NCBI GenBank assembly: GCA_016712985.1
Contig: JADJQA010000043.1
Span: forward strand, 1-64,000
Length of the DNA stretch: 64,000 nt
Source of the DNA: Sulfuritalea sp.
GTDB lineage: Bacteria; Pseudomonadota; Gammaproteobacteria; Burkholderiales; Rhodocyclaceae
Reading direction: 5' to 3'
This document shows, piece after piece, positions 26,806 to 35,206 of this stretch (its first letter is position 1; each line of letters opens with the position of its first letter). The translations under genes and the position numbers were made by a program. A model generated the notes under the pieces. It made no database searches, was not told where the DNA came from, and saw only the letters and a program-made list of their open reading frames with translations.

Positions 26806-26860
26806 GGGTGTAGGCAAGAGCAAGTGATAACTTCGCAGATTCTACCGGGCCCGAAACGAA

Positions 26861-26900
26861 AACAGGGCAACCCGCCACGAAATTGGCCGATTGCCCTGTT
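26861..26900 (-). terminator. Intrinsic terminator downstream of hsp20
   Basis: AACAGGGCAA (26861-26870) and TTGCCCTGTT (26891-26900) form a perfect 10-bp stem with a 20-nt loop. On the minus strand TTTCGTTTC follows, a weak T-run. It lies 45 bp past the hsp20 stop and 56 bp before the argB start. Confidence 0.55.
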
Positions 26901-26944
26901 CGGTATTCCCGGAGGCTTTTCGTCCCGGTGACTTCAGCGCTCCA

Positions 26945-27358
26945 TCACTGGATGCTTATTCTGCGCGCCTGGGTCGCCGCCTTCTTCGGCAAGCTCAGCT
27001 CCAGAACGCCATCGGTGTATTTCGCGTTCACCTGGGCTTCGTCGATTTCCTGCGCGAGTTGAAAGCTGCGCGAAACCTTGCCGAAATAGCGCGCGGTGCG
27101 CAGTACACGCTCGCCTTCCTTGACATCCTTCTCTTCGCGGCGCTCGGCGCTGATGGAAACCACTGCGCCATCGATGGCAACGTGGATGTCATCCTTCTTT
27201 ACGCCGGGAATTTCGGCATGGACCAAGTAGCTGTTTTCCTGTTCCTTGACATCGATCTTCAGGGCAGGTGCATCGGGCTGCGAGCCAAAATCGACAGGCC
27301 GGACGAAGAAACCACGGAAAAAGTCATCAAGGGGATCACGACGGATCAAGTTGCTCAT
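26945..27358 (-). CDS. Hsp20/alpha-crystallin family small heat shock protein
   Basis: 137-aa chaperone that holds unfolding proteins. The alpha-crystallin domain spans about residues 33-130: 'PALKIDVKEQENSYLVHAEI' opening, 'DIHVAIDGAVVSISAERR' and the C-terminal signature 'ARYFGKVSRSFQLAQEID' to 'YTDGVLELSLPKK'. The tail ends ARRISIQ, where an I-x-I type motif (ISI) supports oligomer assembly. No sigma-32 promoter that I would defend was found in the 145-bp leader. Confidence 0.92.
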   Translation of the reverse strand: MSNLIRRDPLDDFFRGFFVRPVDFGSQPDAPALKIDVKEQENSYLVHAEIPGVKKDDIHVAIDGAVVSISAERREEKDVKEGERVLRTARYFGKVSRSFQLAQEIDEAQVNAKYTDGVLELSLPKKAATQARRISIQ

Positions 27359-27503
27359 TTCATTCTCCTTAAGTTGGGGCCGCTACGCTTGACGCCGACA
27401 CGGCCGTGTTTCGCCTCCACTGAAACTCCGCCAGGCGTCGCCGTCAGTGGGCGGCGTCTATCGGAGAGGCCTTATGCATAACATGAGTGCCAAGGCGGAG
27501 ATT

Positions 27504-28067
27504 TCAAGAGCGTCCATGAGGGTTCTTCTCTATGTCAGTCGCCAGAGAGCCGTGATGGAACCCTGGATCGCCGCCCGCCGCTTGACGGACTGCCGACAGG
27601 ATGCTGCCTAATTGGTGCGCCACGCACCCACCAAGCCGCCGCGGCAACTCTAGGATGGCGTCGCGGTTGGTCCACGAGAAGCAGGCATCCGCCGCTTCCC
27701 GCCATGGCAGCCAGCGATAACTCAGATGTTCGTCGGGCGCGATGGTCACGGTGCTTTTTCGAGGCAGACAAAGGCTGAAGACGTGCTCGGTGTTATGCGT
27801 GATCCCAGGAGCATAGCGGTGCCGCCACTCGGCGAAGATCTCATAGCGGTTGCTCATCTGCCAGTCGATGAAATCGTTCTGGGCGGCGGCAATTCCGGTT
27901 TCCTCGCACACTTCCCGTCGCGCCGTTTCAAGCAGCGGCTCGGCGTCTTCCTGGCTGCCGGTGACTGATTGCCAGAAGCCGGGGTGGCGGGCGCGTTCGA
28001 GCAACAGCACCTCCAGCGCGATGGTGTGGATGACTACCAGCACCGAGACCGGCTTCTTGTAGATCAC
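27504..28067 (-). CDS. nudB: Dihydroneopterin triphosphate diphosphatase (Nudix), extended C-terminus
   Basis: Removes pyrophosphate from dihydroneopterin triphosphate in folate synthesis. The Nudix box spans about residues 37-59 (starts GSQEDAE, ends REVCEETGI) and is complete. The family core ends near 'CFSWTNRDAILELPRR', about residue 140; about 45 further residues follow here, rich in Gly, His and Ala, with no recognisable domain. The ATG (28067) overlaps the barstar gene stop. aspS, a ribonuclease, barstar and this gene form one minus-strand operon. Confidence 0.88.
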   Translation of the reverse strand: MIYKKPVSVLVVIHTIALEVLLLERARHPGFWQSVTGSQEDAEPLLETARREVCEETGIAAAQNDFIDWQMSNRYEIFAEWRHRYAPGITHNTEHVFSLCLPRKSTVTIAPDEHLSYRWLPWREAADACFSWTNRDAILELPRRLGGCVAHQLGSILSAVRQAAGGDPGFHHGSLATDIEKNPHGRS

Positions 28068-28531
28068 AGCCTCTCTTGGCCGGGCTGGGCTACGGTGGGC
28101 AGCCAGGCAATGCCGTCAGCCTGCATGTCGACCAGGCACCAGAAGGGGATACCCTGCTCGCGCCACTCGTCCGCGGCAGACTGGAATGCACGCATCAGGG
28201 TAACGAAATCCGCCTCGGCGCGACCGTGAATGCCGTCGCAATGATCCAGGAGGATCACGTAGCCTTCGGCGGGGCGCCAGCCCATGTCGAGCAGGCAATC
28301 ATTCAATGCATCCCAGTTGTGACCGAACCATTCGGGAAATCCCAGCGCCGCGCCTATCGCGGTGAGCATCTCGTTCTTGTCGCGGACGCACGCCAGATCG
28401 ACGCGCTGCACCAGGCAACCGGCCGCGCCGGCGCCGACGATCAGCGGTCCAAGGTCGCCATGCGGCAAATGATGCACTCCTGCGCTTGGGGCATCGGCGA
28501 ACAGGGCCTGGTAGTGGTCGGCGGCGCTCAT
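28064..28531 (-). CDS. Barstar-family ribonuclease inhibitor
   Basis: 155-aa cytoplasmic protein. The barstar core is clear: 'FPEWFGHNWDALNDCLLDM' (about residues 65-83) carries the Trp/Asp helix that fills the active site of barnase-type RNases in known complexes. The gene lies 5 bp after the secreted RNase gene and overlaps nudB by 4 bp. Its immediate neighbour makes it the likely immunity or self-protection partner of that enzyme. The first 30 residues are longer than in Bacillus barstar (89 aa). Confidence 0.85.
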   Translation of the reverse strand: MSAADHYQALFADAPSAGVHHLPHGDLGPLIVGAGAAGCLVQRVDLACVRDKNEMLTAIGAALGFPEWFGHNWDALNDCLLDMGWRPAEGYVILLDHCDGIHGRAEADFVTLMRAFQSAADEWREQGIPFWCLVDMQADGIAWLPTVAQPGQERL

Positions 28532-28535
28532 CGGC

Positions 28536-28907
28536 TTACTCCCCGCGTTTGATTTCGCGAAAACTGCGGTAGTGATCGTCAGTGTAGTAGAACACGGTGG
28601 GCGGCTGTTCGCCCGTTACGATGCGGCGCGCCCCCCGATCAGGGCTGCCGGGAGTCGGCACCGTGTATTCGCGATAGTAGCCACGCTGCCTAAGCGGCAG
28701 GCGCTTTTCTAGGTTTTTGAAGATGAGGCCGTCGCGGCGGTAGGGGTAGGGGCCGCCGCGGTCAATCAGGCGCAGGGTCGCGCGCGCTTCCGCCGGCAGG
28801 CTGGCTTCGGCAATCCATTGTTCGCGCGGGTAACTCGACGGGTTCTCGCGAGCTCCCGCCGACAGCGACAGCGCCACGCACAGTAAGGCGAGAAGCCGGC
28901 ACAGCAT
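28536..28907 (-). CDS. Secreted barnase/RNase N1-type ribonuclease
   Basis: 123 aa. A signal peptide (MLCRLLALLCVALSLSAGA) indicates export. The catalytic triad of microbial guanyl-type RNases is visible: E80 in 'GYYREYTV', R94 or R95 in 'GARRIVTG', and H112 in 'TDDHYRSF'. 'DGLIFKNLEKRLP' matches the family's N-terminal core of the beta-sheet. It is encoded directly between aspS (2 bp upstream) and barstar (5 bp downstream). It could be an exported toxin or a scavenging RNase; the sequence cannot decide. Confidence 0.85.
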   Translation of the reverse strand: MLCRLLALLCVALSLSAGARENPSSYPREQWIAEASLPAEARATLRLIDRGGPYPYRRDGLIFKNLEKRLPLRQRGYYREYTVPTPGSPDRGARRIVTGEQPPTVFYYTDDHYRSFREIKRGE

Positions 28908-28909
28908 AT

Positions 28910-30721
28910 CTAGGACTTGCCAACCTCGACCTGTGTTTCAACTTTCTGGCGCAGGCGGATGTGCAGTTCACGCAACTGCTTTTCGTCCACATCGGATGGC
29001 GCATTGGTCAGCAGGCATTGGGCGCGCTGGGTCTTGGGAAAGGCGATCACGTCGCGAATGGAATCGGCGCCGGCCATCATGGTGACGATGCGGTCGAGGC
29101 CGAAAGCCAGACCGCCGTGAGGTGGCGCTCCGTATTTCAGCGCATCGAGCAGGAAGCCGAACTTGGCCTGTTGCTCGGCCGGACCGATGCCGAGCGCCTG
29201 GAACACTTTTTCCTGCACCTCGGCGCGATGGATCCGTACCGAGCCGCCGCCCATTTCCCAGCCATTCAGGGCAAGATCGTAGGCCTTGGCCAGACATTGG
29301 CCCGGGTCGGTCGCCAGCAAGGCTTCGTGATCGTCCTTGGGGCTGGTAAAGGGATGGTGACAGGCGGCCCAGCGCTTGTGTTCCTCGTCGTACTCGAACA
29401 TCGGGAAATCGATCACCCATAGTGGGCGCCAAGCCGAGCCGTCGAGGTAGCCCTTGTCGTGGCCGAGCTTGCTGCGCAGGGCTCCGAGCGCATCGTTGAC
29501 GATGCTGGTCTTGTCCGCACCGAAGAAGATAAGGTCGCCGGATTGCGCGCCGGTGCGCTCGATGATGGTCTTCAGGGCCGCCGGGTGGAGGTTCTTGACG
29601 ATGGGCGACTGCAGGCCTTCTTCGTTGAGTTTCGAGGCGTCATTGACCTTGATGTAGGCGAGCCCCCTGGCACCGTAGATCTTGACGAAATCCGCGTAGC
29701 CGTCGATCTCGCCGCGGGTCAATGCAGTTGCCCCGATTGCGCCGCCTGGCACGCGCAGCGCCGCGACCCGGCCGCCGGACGTCGCCGGACCGCTGAATAC
29801 CTTGAAGGCAACATCGGCCACCGCATCGGTCACTTCGGTGAGTTCCAGCGTGACGCGCAGGTCGGGTTTGTCGGAGCCATAGCGACTCATGGCTTCGGCG
29901 TGACTGATGCGCGGGAAGGGGTTCGGCAGATCGACGGCCAGCGCCTGTTTGAACACGTAACGGATCATCTCCTCCATCAGCGCGGTGATCTGCTCCTCGC
30001 CCATGAACGAAGTCTCGATATCGACCTGGGTAAATTCCGGCTGGCGGTCGGCGCGCAGATCTTCATCGCGGAAGCACTTGGTGATCTGGTAGTAGCGGTC
30101 GTAGCCAGCCACCATCAGCAGTTGCTTGAACAACTGCGGCGATTGCGGCAGGGCGAAAAACTGGCCGGGATGCACGCGCGAAGGCACAAGGTAGTCGCGC
30201 GCGCCTTCGGGGGTCGATTTGGTCAACATCGGCGTTTCGATGTCGATGAAGCCTTGTTCATCGAGGAAGCGGCGGAAAGCCATCGCCACCTTGTAGCGCA
30301 GCATCAGGTTCTTCTGCATCTGCGGACGACGCAGATCGATGACGCGATGAGTGAGCCGCACGTTCTCCGAGAGGTTGTCCTCATCAAGCTGGAAGGGTGG
30401 CGTGACGGCGGCGTTGAGCACTTCCAGCTCGTGGCAGAGGATTTCGATTTCGCCCGAGGCCAGGTTGGGGTTCTCGGTTCCCGCGGGGCGCCGACGCACC
30501 TTGCCGGTCATCCTCAGCACGAACTCGTTGCGCACGTCCTCTGCAATCCTGAACATCTCCGGGCGATCCGGATCGCAGACGACCTGCGCCAGTCCCTCGC
30601 GATCGCGCAGGTCGATGAAAATGACGCCGCCGTGGTCGCGGCGGCGATGGTTCCAGCCGCAAAGAGTGACGATCTGGCCAACATGGGAGGCATTGACCTC
30701 GCCGCAGTAGTGGGTGCGCAT
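28910..30721 (-). CDS. aspS: Aspartyl-tRNA synthetase
   Basis: Class II synthetase, 603 aa, the bacterial-length enzyme with the GAD insertion. N-terminal OB-fold anticodon domain ('VTLCGWNHRRRDHGGVIFID'), motif 2 'TKCFRDEDLRADRQPEFTQ' and motif 3 'GLAFGLDRIVTMMAGAD' are all present. The protein may be non-discriminating (Asp/Asn); this cannot be read from the motifs alone. It follows fmdB and the DUF502 gene, with 36 bp before its ATG. Confidence 0.97.
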   Translation of the reverse strand: MRTHYCGEVNASHVGQIVTLCGWNHRRRDHGGVIFIDLRDREGLAQVVCDPDRPEMFRIAEDVRNEFVLRMTGKVRRRPAGTENPNLASGEIEILCHELEVLNAAVTPPFQLDEDNLSENVRLTHRVIDLRRPQMQKNLMLRYKVAMAFRRFLDEQGFIDIETPMLTKSTPEGARDYLVPSRVHPGQFFALPQSPQLFKQLLMVAGYDRYYQITKCFRDEDLRADRQPEFTQVDIETSFMGEEQITALMEEMIRYVFKQALAVDLPNPFPRISHAEAMSRYGSDKPDLRVTLELTEVTDAVADVAFKVFSGPATSGGRVAALRVPGGAIGATALTRGEIDGYADFVKIYGARGLAYIKVNDASKLNEEGLQSPIVKNLHPAALKTIIERTGAQSGDLIFFGADKTSIVNDALGALRSKLGHDKGYLDGSAWRPLWVIDFPMFEYDEEHKRWAACHHPFTSPKDDHEALLATDPGQCLAKAYDLALNGWEMGGGSVRIHRAEVQEKVFQALGIGPAEQQAKFGFLLDALKYGAPPHGGLAFGLDRIVTMMAGADSIRDVIAFPKTQRAQCLLTNAPSDVDEKQLRELHIRLRQKVETQVEVGKS

Positions 30722-30757
30722 AGGATGTCCGGACTATTGTGGTGCCCCGCGGGGTGC

Positions 30758-31393
30758 TTACTGGTTCTGGGCGCGCCCGCGAGGATTTCTCATGGGCGGG
30801 GCGATGACTCCCATGGAGACGATGTACTTCAGCGCTTCGTCGACGTTCATGTCGAGTTCGATGACATCCTTCCTTCTGACGAAGAAGAAGAAGCCGTTGA
30901 CCGGGCTGGGTGTGGTCGGGATGAAGACGCCGACGTGTTCTTCGGGGAGGATGTCGGCCACATCGCGCGCCGGATGCCCGGTCTGAAACGCCACCGACCA
31001 CGCGTCCGGATGGGGATAGCGGACCAGCAGCACCTTGCGGAAAGCGACCCCGCTGCCGGAAAACAGGGTATCGCTGACCTGCTTGACGCTGTAGTAGATC
31101 GACTTCACCACCGGGATGCGGGCAAGCACCCCCTCCCAGAATCGCACCAGTTTCTGGCCAACGATGTTCGTTGTCACCAGGCCGGTGAGAAATACCACCA
31201 GCAGTGTCAGCAACGCGCCGAGGCCGGGGATGTATACGCCAAGCAGGTGCTCGGGATGAATAGCCTGCGGCACCAGTAGCAGGGATTGATCCATGGAGCG
31301 GACGATCAGGGACAGCACCCAGACGGTAATTGCCAGCGGGACCCATATCAGCAGTCCCGTTATGAAATACTTTTTCAAGGCGGACGAGGTCAA
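30758..31393 (-). CDS. DUF502 family membrane protein
   Basis: 211 aa with two transmembrane segments: 'YFITGLLIWVPLAITVWVL' near residue 10 and 'GLGALLTLLVVFLTGLV' near residue 60. The conserved DUF502 pattern 'PVVKSIYYSVKQVSDTLF' follows. Function unknown; the family often sits beside aspS in Betaproteobacteria, as here. It overlaps fmdB by 4 bp, so is translationally coupled. Confidence 0.9.
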   Translation of the reverse strand: MTSSALKKYFITGLLIWVPLAITVWVLSLIVRSMDQSLLLVPQAIHPEHLLGVYIPGLGALLTLLVVFLTGLVTTNIVGQKLVRFWEGVLARIPVVKSIYYSVKQVSDTLFSGSGVAFRKVLLVRYPHPDAWSVAFQTGHPARDVADILPEEHVGVFIPTTPSPVNGFFFFVRRKDVIELDMNVDEALKYIVSMGVIAPPMRNPRGRAQNQ

Positions 31394-31653
31394 CTGTTGG
31401 CGGCGCAGCTACCCGTTCCACCCTGGCAGGGTGGCGGGTTGTCGCTCTTGGTGGCCTCCGGTTTGCATCCGCCTCCCTTGAAGTCGGTGGCGTACCAGCC
31501 ATTGCCCTTGAGCTGAAAGCCCGGCGCGGTCAGTTGCTTGGCGAAGTTCTCGGTCCTGCATTCGGGGCAGGTGGTCAACAGCGGATCGCTGACTTTCCGC
31601 ATGACATCTTTCTCAAAGCCGCAATCGGTGCAGCGATAAGCGTAGATCGGCAT
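31390..31653 (-). CDS. FmdB-family zinc ribbon protein
   Basis: 87 aa starting MPIYAYRCTDCG at 31653. Two CxxC pairs (CTDC and CPEC) form a zinc ribbon, and the remainder is low-complexity with Gly and polar residues ending GGTGSCAANS. Family members are small putative regulatory proteins. An in-frame ATG at 31668 would add five residues (MPENA) that are not family-like. First gene of the fmdB-DUF502-aspS group. Confidence 0.85.
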   Translation of the reverse strand: MPIYAYRCTDCGFEKDVMRKVSDPLLTTCPECRTENFAKQLTAPGFQLKGNGWYATDFKGGGCKPEATKSDNPPPCQGGTGSCAANS

Positions 31654-31771
31654 GGCATTCTCCGGCATTCTGGCAAAGCGTGGAATTATAGCCGAAGCGC
31701 CTGCTGCCCCGGCCTCGACCGCGCGGTCTCAATAACACGGAAATGGGGCCTGAGGCCCGATTTGCAATGGG

Positions 31772-32626
31772 TTACAGTACGATGCCGAGATAGGAGTGGG
31801 TCAGCGGCTTGCCCCAGATCAGGGCAATGGCCCCTGCCGCCGCGAGGTAGGGCCCGAAAGGAATCGGCACGTTGCGGCCATGACGCGCAAACACCAGCAA
31901 GGCGATCCCGACCACCGCGCCGACAAAGGAAGACAGCAGGATCGTCAGCGGTACCATCTGCCAGCCAAGCCAGGCGCCCAACGCCGCAAGCAGCTTGAAA
32001 TCGCCATAGCCCATGCCCTCCTTTCCGGTGATCAGCCTGAAGCCCCAGTACACAGCCCAGAGCGACAGGTAACCGGCCATGGCGCCGAATACCGCGCTCT
32101 TCAAATCCGTGTAAACGCCGAAGGCATTGAGCGCCAACCCCAGCCAGAGCAGGGGCAGGGTGATGTCGTCGGGCAACAACTGGGTATCGAAATCGATCGC
32201 CGTCAGTGCCACCAGTGCCGCAATCAAGACCAAGGCGCCGAGGCCCGCGGCACTGAAGCCAAAATGCCAGGCGGCAAAGGCAAACAGCAGTCCCGTCAGC
32301 GCTTCGACCAGCGGATAGCGGAAGGATATCCGGGCGGCGCAGCCGCTGCACCGACCGCGCAGCAGCAGCCAACTGATGACGGGAATGTTTTCCAGGACGG
32401 TGATCGGATGGCCGCACAGCGGGCAGCGCGAACGCGGTCGGGCCAGCGACAGCGCTTCGAAGGCGGGCGGCGTTTCGCCCTTAAGTTCGGCGCACTGTGC
32501 AGCCCATTCCCGCTCCATCATGATTGGCAGGCGATGGATGACCACGTTTAGAAAACTGCCAACCATCAGCCCGAGCGATCCGGCAGCGAGAGCAAACACC
32601 GCCGGATCGGCGAGCTCGGCGATCAT
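31772..32626 (-). CDS. pilD: Type IV prepilin peptidase/N-methyltransferase
   Basis: Inner-membrane aspartyl protease that cleaves and methylates type IV pilins and pseudopilins. 284 aa, about eight hydrophobic segments. Two CxxC pairs at 'CPLCGHPITVLENIPVISW' and 'GRCSGCAARIS' bind zinc, and the catalytic Asp residues lie in 'FDTQLLPDDITLP' and 'GMGYGDFKLLAALGAW'. It follows pilC by 21 bp on the same strand. Confidence 0.95.
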   Translation of the reverse strand: MIAELADPAVFALAAGSLGLMVGSFLNVVIHRLPIMMEREWAAQCAELKGETPPAFEALSLARPRSRCPLCGHPITVLENIPVISWLLLRGRCSGCAARISFRYPLVEALTGLLFAFAAWHFGFSAAGLGALVLIAALVALTAIDFDTQLLPDDITLPLLWLGLALNAFGVYTDLKSAVFGAMAGYLSLWAVYWGFRLITGKEGMGYGDFKLLAALGAWLGWQMVPLTILLSSFVGAVVGIALLVFARHGRNVPIPFGPYLAAAGAIALIWGKPLTHSYLGIVL

Positions 32627-32647
32627 TCCCGCCTGCTGAATGTCGTC

Positions 32648-33880
32648 TTAGCCGACGACCGAACCGAGCTTGAAGATCGGCAGGTACATGGCTACCACCA
32701 GGCCGCCGATGAGTCCGCCGAGGAAGACCATGATCATCGGCTCCATCAGGCTCGCCAGCGCATCGACGGCCTCATCGACTTCGGCTTCAAAGAAGTCCGC
32801 CGTTTTGCCCAGCATCGAATCAAGCTGACCGGATTCCTCGCCGATGGCGACCATCTGCGTCACCATTGGCGGGAAGACCCCGGAGTTTTCCATGGCTCCC
32901 GTCAGGCTGGAACCCGTGCTGACCTCGTTCTGAATCTGCTTGGTCGCCATGGTGTAGACATAGTTGCCGGCTGCGCCGCCGACCGAATCGAGCGCTTCGA
33001 CCAGGGGTACGCCAGCGGCGAACATGGTTGACAAGGTTCGGGTCCAGCGGGCAATGGCGGATTTGACCAGCAGCGGGCCGAAAACCGGAATCTTCAGTGC
33101 GAACTTGTCAAACGCGATCTGCAGCGCCCGTGAACGCTTGAAGGCTTGACCTATGGCATAAATGATTGCGTAGATGCCGCCGAAGATGAAATGCCAATTC
33201 GCGGTAAAAAAGTCGGAAATGGCGATTACGACCAAGGTGGGGCCGGGCAGTTCGCCGCCGAAACTGGCGAACACGCCCTTGAAGGCGGGCACCACGAAAA
33301 TCATGATCACTGCGGTAATGATAAAGGCGACGATCAGGATGGCGATCGGATAGAACATGGCGCCCTTGATCTTGGACTTGATCGCCTGGATCTTTTCCTT
33401 GTAGGTCGCCAGACGATCCAGCAGGGTGTCCAGAATGCCGGCCTGCTCCCCCGCTTCGACCAGGTTGCAGAACAGGGCATCGAAATACAGCGGGTACTTG
33501 CGAAAGGCGGAGGCGAGGTTGGAACCTGTTTCGACATCGGACTTGATGTCGAACAGCAGCTTGGCCAGGGCCGGATTGTTGGTGCCCTTGCCGACGATGT
33601 CGAAGGACTGCAGCAGCGGCACGCCGGACTTGACCATGGTGGCGAGCTGGCGGGAGAAAAGTGTAATGTCCTTGTCCGAAACCTTGCCGCCGGAACTGGT
33701 TTTCCGCTTCTTGAGCTTGGTGATATTGATGCCTTGCCGCCGTAGCGCGGCGTTTGCGGTTGCCTCGCTCGGAGCCCTGACTTCGCCGCGAACCACCTTG
33801 CCCTGCTTGTTCTTCCCTTCCCAGGAAAAACTGAATTCCTTCGCGACCTCCCGTTGCTGTGGCTTGCCTGCTGTGGCCAT
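32648..33880 (-). CDS. pilC: Type IV pilus assembly platform protein (T2SS F family)
   Basis: 410 aa polytopic inner-membrane protein that couples the PilB motor to pilin extraction. Two GspF domains: the first around 'LARQLATMVKSGVPLLQSFD' (starting FSRQLATM) and the second around 'RTLSTMFAAGVPLVEALD' . Three transmembrane helices are visible near 180-220 and at the C-terminus. It is followed by pilD, but pilB, its usual upstream partner, is not nearby: a CorC-type gene takes that place. Confidence 0.95.
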   Translation of the reverse strand: MATAGKPQQREVAKEFSFSWEGKNKQGKVVRGEVRAPSEATANAALRRQGINITKLKKRKTSSGGKVSDKDITLFSRQLATMVKSGVPLLQSFDIVGKGTNNPALAKLLFDIKSDVETGSNLASAFRKYPLYFDALFCNLVEAGEQAGILDTLLDRLATYKEKIQAIKSKIKGAMFYPIAILIVAFIITAVIMIFVVPAFKGVFASFGGELPGPTLVVIAISDFFTANWHFIFGGIYAIIYAIGQAFKRSRALQIAFDKFALKIPVFGPLLVKSAIARWTRTLSTMFAAGVPLVEALDSVGGAAGNYVYTMATKQIQNEVSTGSSLTGAMENSGVFPPMVTQMVAIGEESGQLDSMLGKTADFFEAEVDEAVDALASLMEPMIMVFLGGLIGGLVVAMYLPIFKLGSVVG

Positions 33881-33934
33881 CGGCTTCTCCCGCTTGAATT
33901 TGATGCATTCTACGCCATAGGTATGCCGAGAGTA

Positions 33935-35206
33935 TCACTCTCCCGCCGGACGGTGAAGCCGCACCATCTTGATCTTTCGATCCTGTGTTTGCACGATCTC
34001 CATCGGCACGCCTGCCACACGCACGCCGATTCCCACCTCGGGGATGTCATGCAGGTGCTCGACAATCAGGCCGTTGAGCGTACGCGGACCATCGAGGGCA
34101 AATTCAAGTCCCAGCCGTCGATTGACATCGCGCAATGCGGCGGCGCCATCCGCCAGCGCCGTGCCGTCCTCTTTCCAGCCCAGCGGCTGGCTGACATCTG
34201 CCTGGCTGGTGGTGAACTTCCCAACCAGTTCCTCGATGATGTCTTCCAGCGTGATCAGGCCCTGGATTTCGCCATATTCGTCCACCACCAGTCCCAGCGT
34301 CTGGCGATTCTCGCGGAAGAACTGCAACTGCGTATATGCCAGCGTCGCCGACGGGATGTAGTACGGTTCGGCGAGGCAGGCGCGCAGACCGGCATGATCG
34401 ATCTCGCCGCCGAAAGCCTCCGACAGCAGGCGCCGATGATGGGCCACCCCGACTACATTGCCGTGGTCGCCGTCGAAGACCACCACGCGCGTGTGGTAGC
34501 TGGTGGCAAGTTGGGCCTTGATCTCGGCCATCGGGGCGGCGATGTCGATCGCCTCGATCTCGCCGCGCGGGGCCATCAGGTCCTCGACCGTCACATGTTC
34601 CAGTTCGAACAGGTTGAGCAGTATGGAGCGGTGCTGCTTCGGAATGAAATGGCCGGATTCCAGTACCACCGCACGCAGTTCCTCCGGGGTCAGGTGGGAC
34701 GACTCGTGCCCGGCTTTGGGTTGCAGATGCAGCAAGCCCAGCAGCGGCTGAACGAACAGATTGACGAGCCAAACCACGGGATAGGCCACGCGCAACAAAG
34801 GCGTCAAAACATAACCGATGCGCAACGCCAACCAATCCGGATAGGTCGCTCCCGCTACCTTGGGCGTTATCTCGGAGAACACCAGCAGGCAGAACGTCAC
34901 GAACAGAGCTCCCGCTTCAAGGGTCCATTTCTCCTGACCGAACACCCGGAGCGCGATATTGCCGGTGAGCATGGCAGCGACGGAATTGACCAGTGTGTTG
35001 CCCAGCAGGATTACCCCCAGCAACTGATCGGTTTTTCCCAGCAGAGCCACGGCGAGTCTTGCACCGCGATGGCCTTCCTGTGCCATGTGGCGAAGGCGGA
35101 TGCGATTGGACGCCATCATCGCGGTTTCCGACATGGAAAAAAACGCAGAGCAGACCAGTAATACGGCGAGCCCGGCGAACTGAGTCGAAAGCGGTATCTC
35201 GTCCAT
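33935..35206 (-). CDS. HlyC/CorC-family (DUF21-CBS) membrane protein
   Basis: 423 aa: a four-helix DUF21 (CNNM) domain at the N-terminus, a CBS pair ('VTVEDLMAPRGEIEAIDI' opening it, then 'GLVVDEYGEIQGLITLEDII') and a C-terminal CorC/HlyC domain. Members affect Mg2+ or Co2+ transport. The stop of the upstream CcsA-like gene overlaps its ATG by one base, so the two are co-translated. The pilCD genes follow after 54 bp. Confidence 0.9.
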   Translation of the reverse strand: MDEIPLSTQFAGLAVLLVCSAFFSMSETAMMASNRIRLRHMAQEGHRGARLAVALLGKTDQLLGVILLGNTLVNSVAAMLTGNIALRVFGQEKWTLEAGALFVTFCLLVFSEITPKVAGATYPDWLALRIGYVLTPLLRVAYPVVWLVNLFVQPLLGLLHLQPKAGHESSHLTPEELRAVVLESGHFIPKQHRSILLNLFELEHVTVEDLMAPRGEIEAIDIAAPMAEIKAQLATSYHTRVVVFDGDHGNVVGVAHHRRLLSEAFGGEIDHAGLRACLAEPYYIPSATLAYTQLQFFRENRQTLGLVVDEYGEIQGLITLEDIIEELVGKFTTSQADVSQPLGWKEDGTALADGAAALRDVNRRLGLEFALDGPRTLNGLIVEHLHDIPEVGIGVRVAGVPMEIVQTQDRKIKMVRLHRPAGE

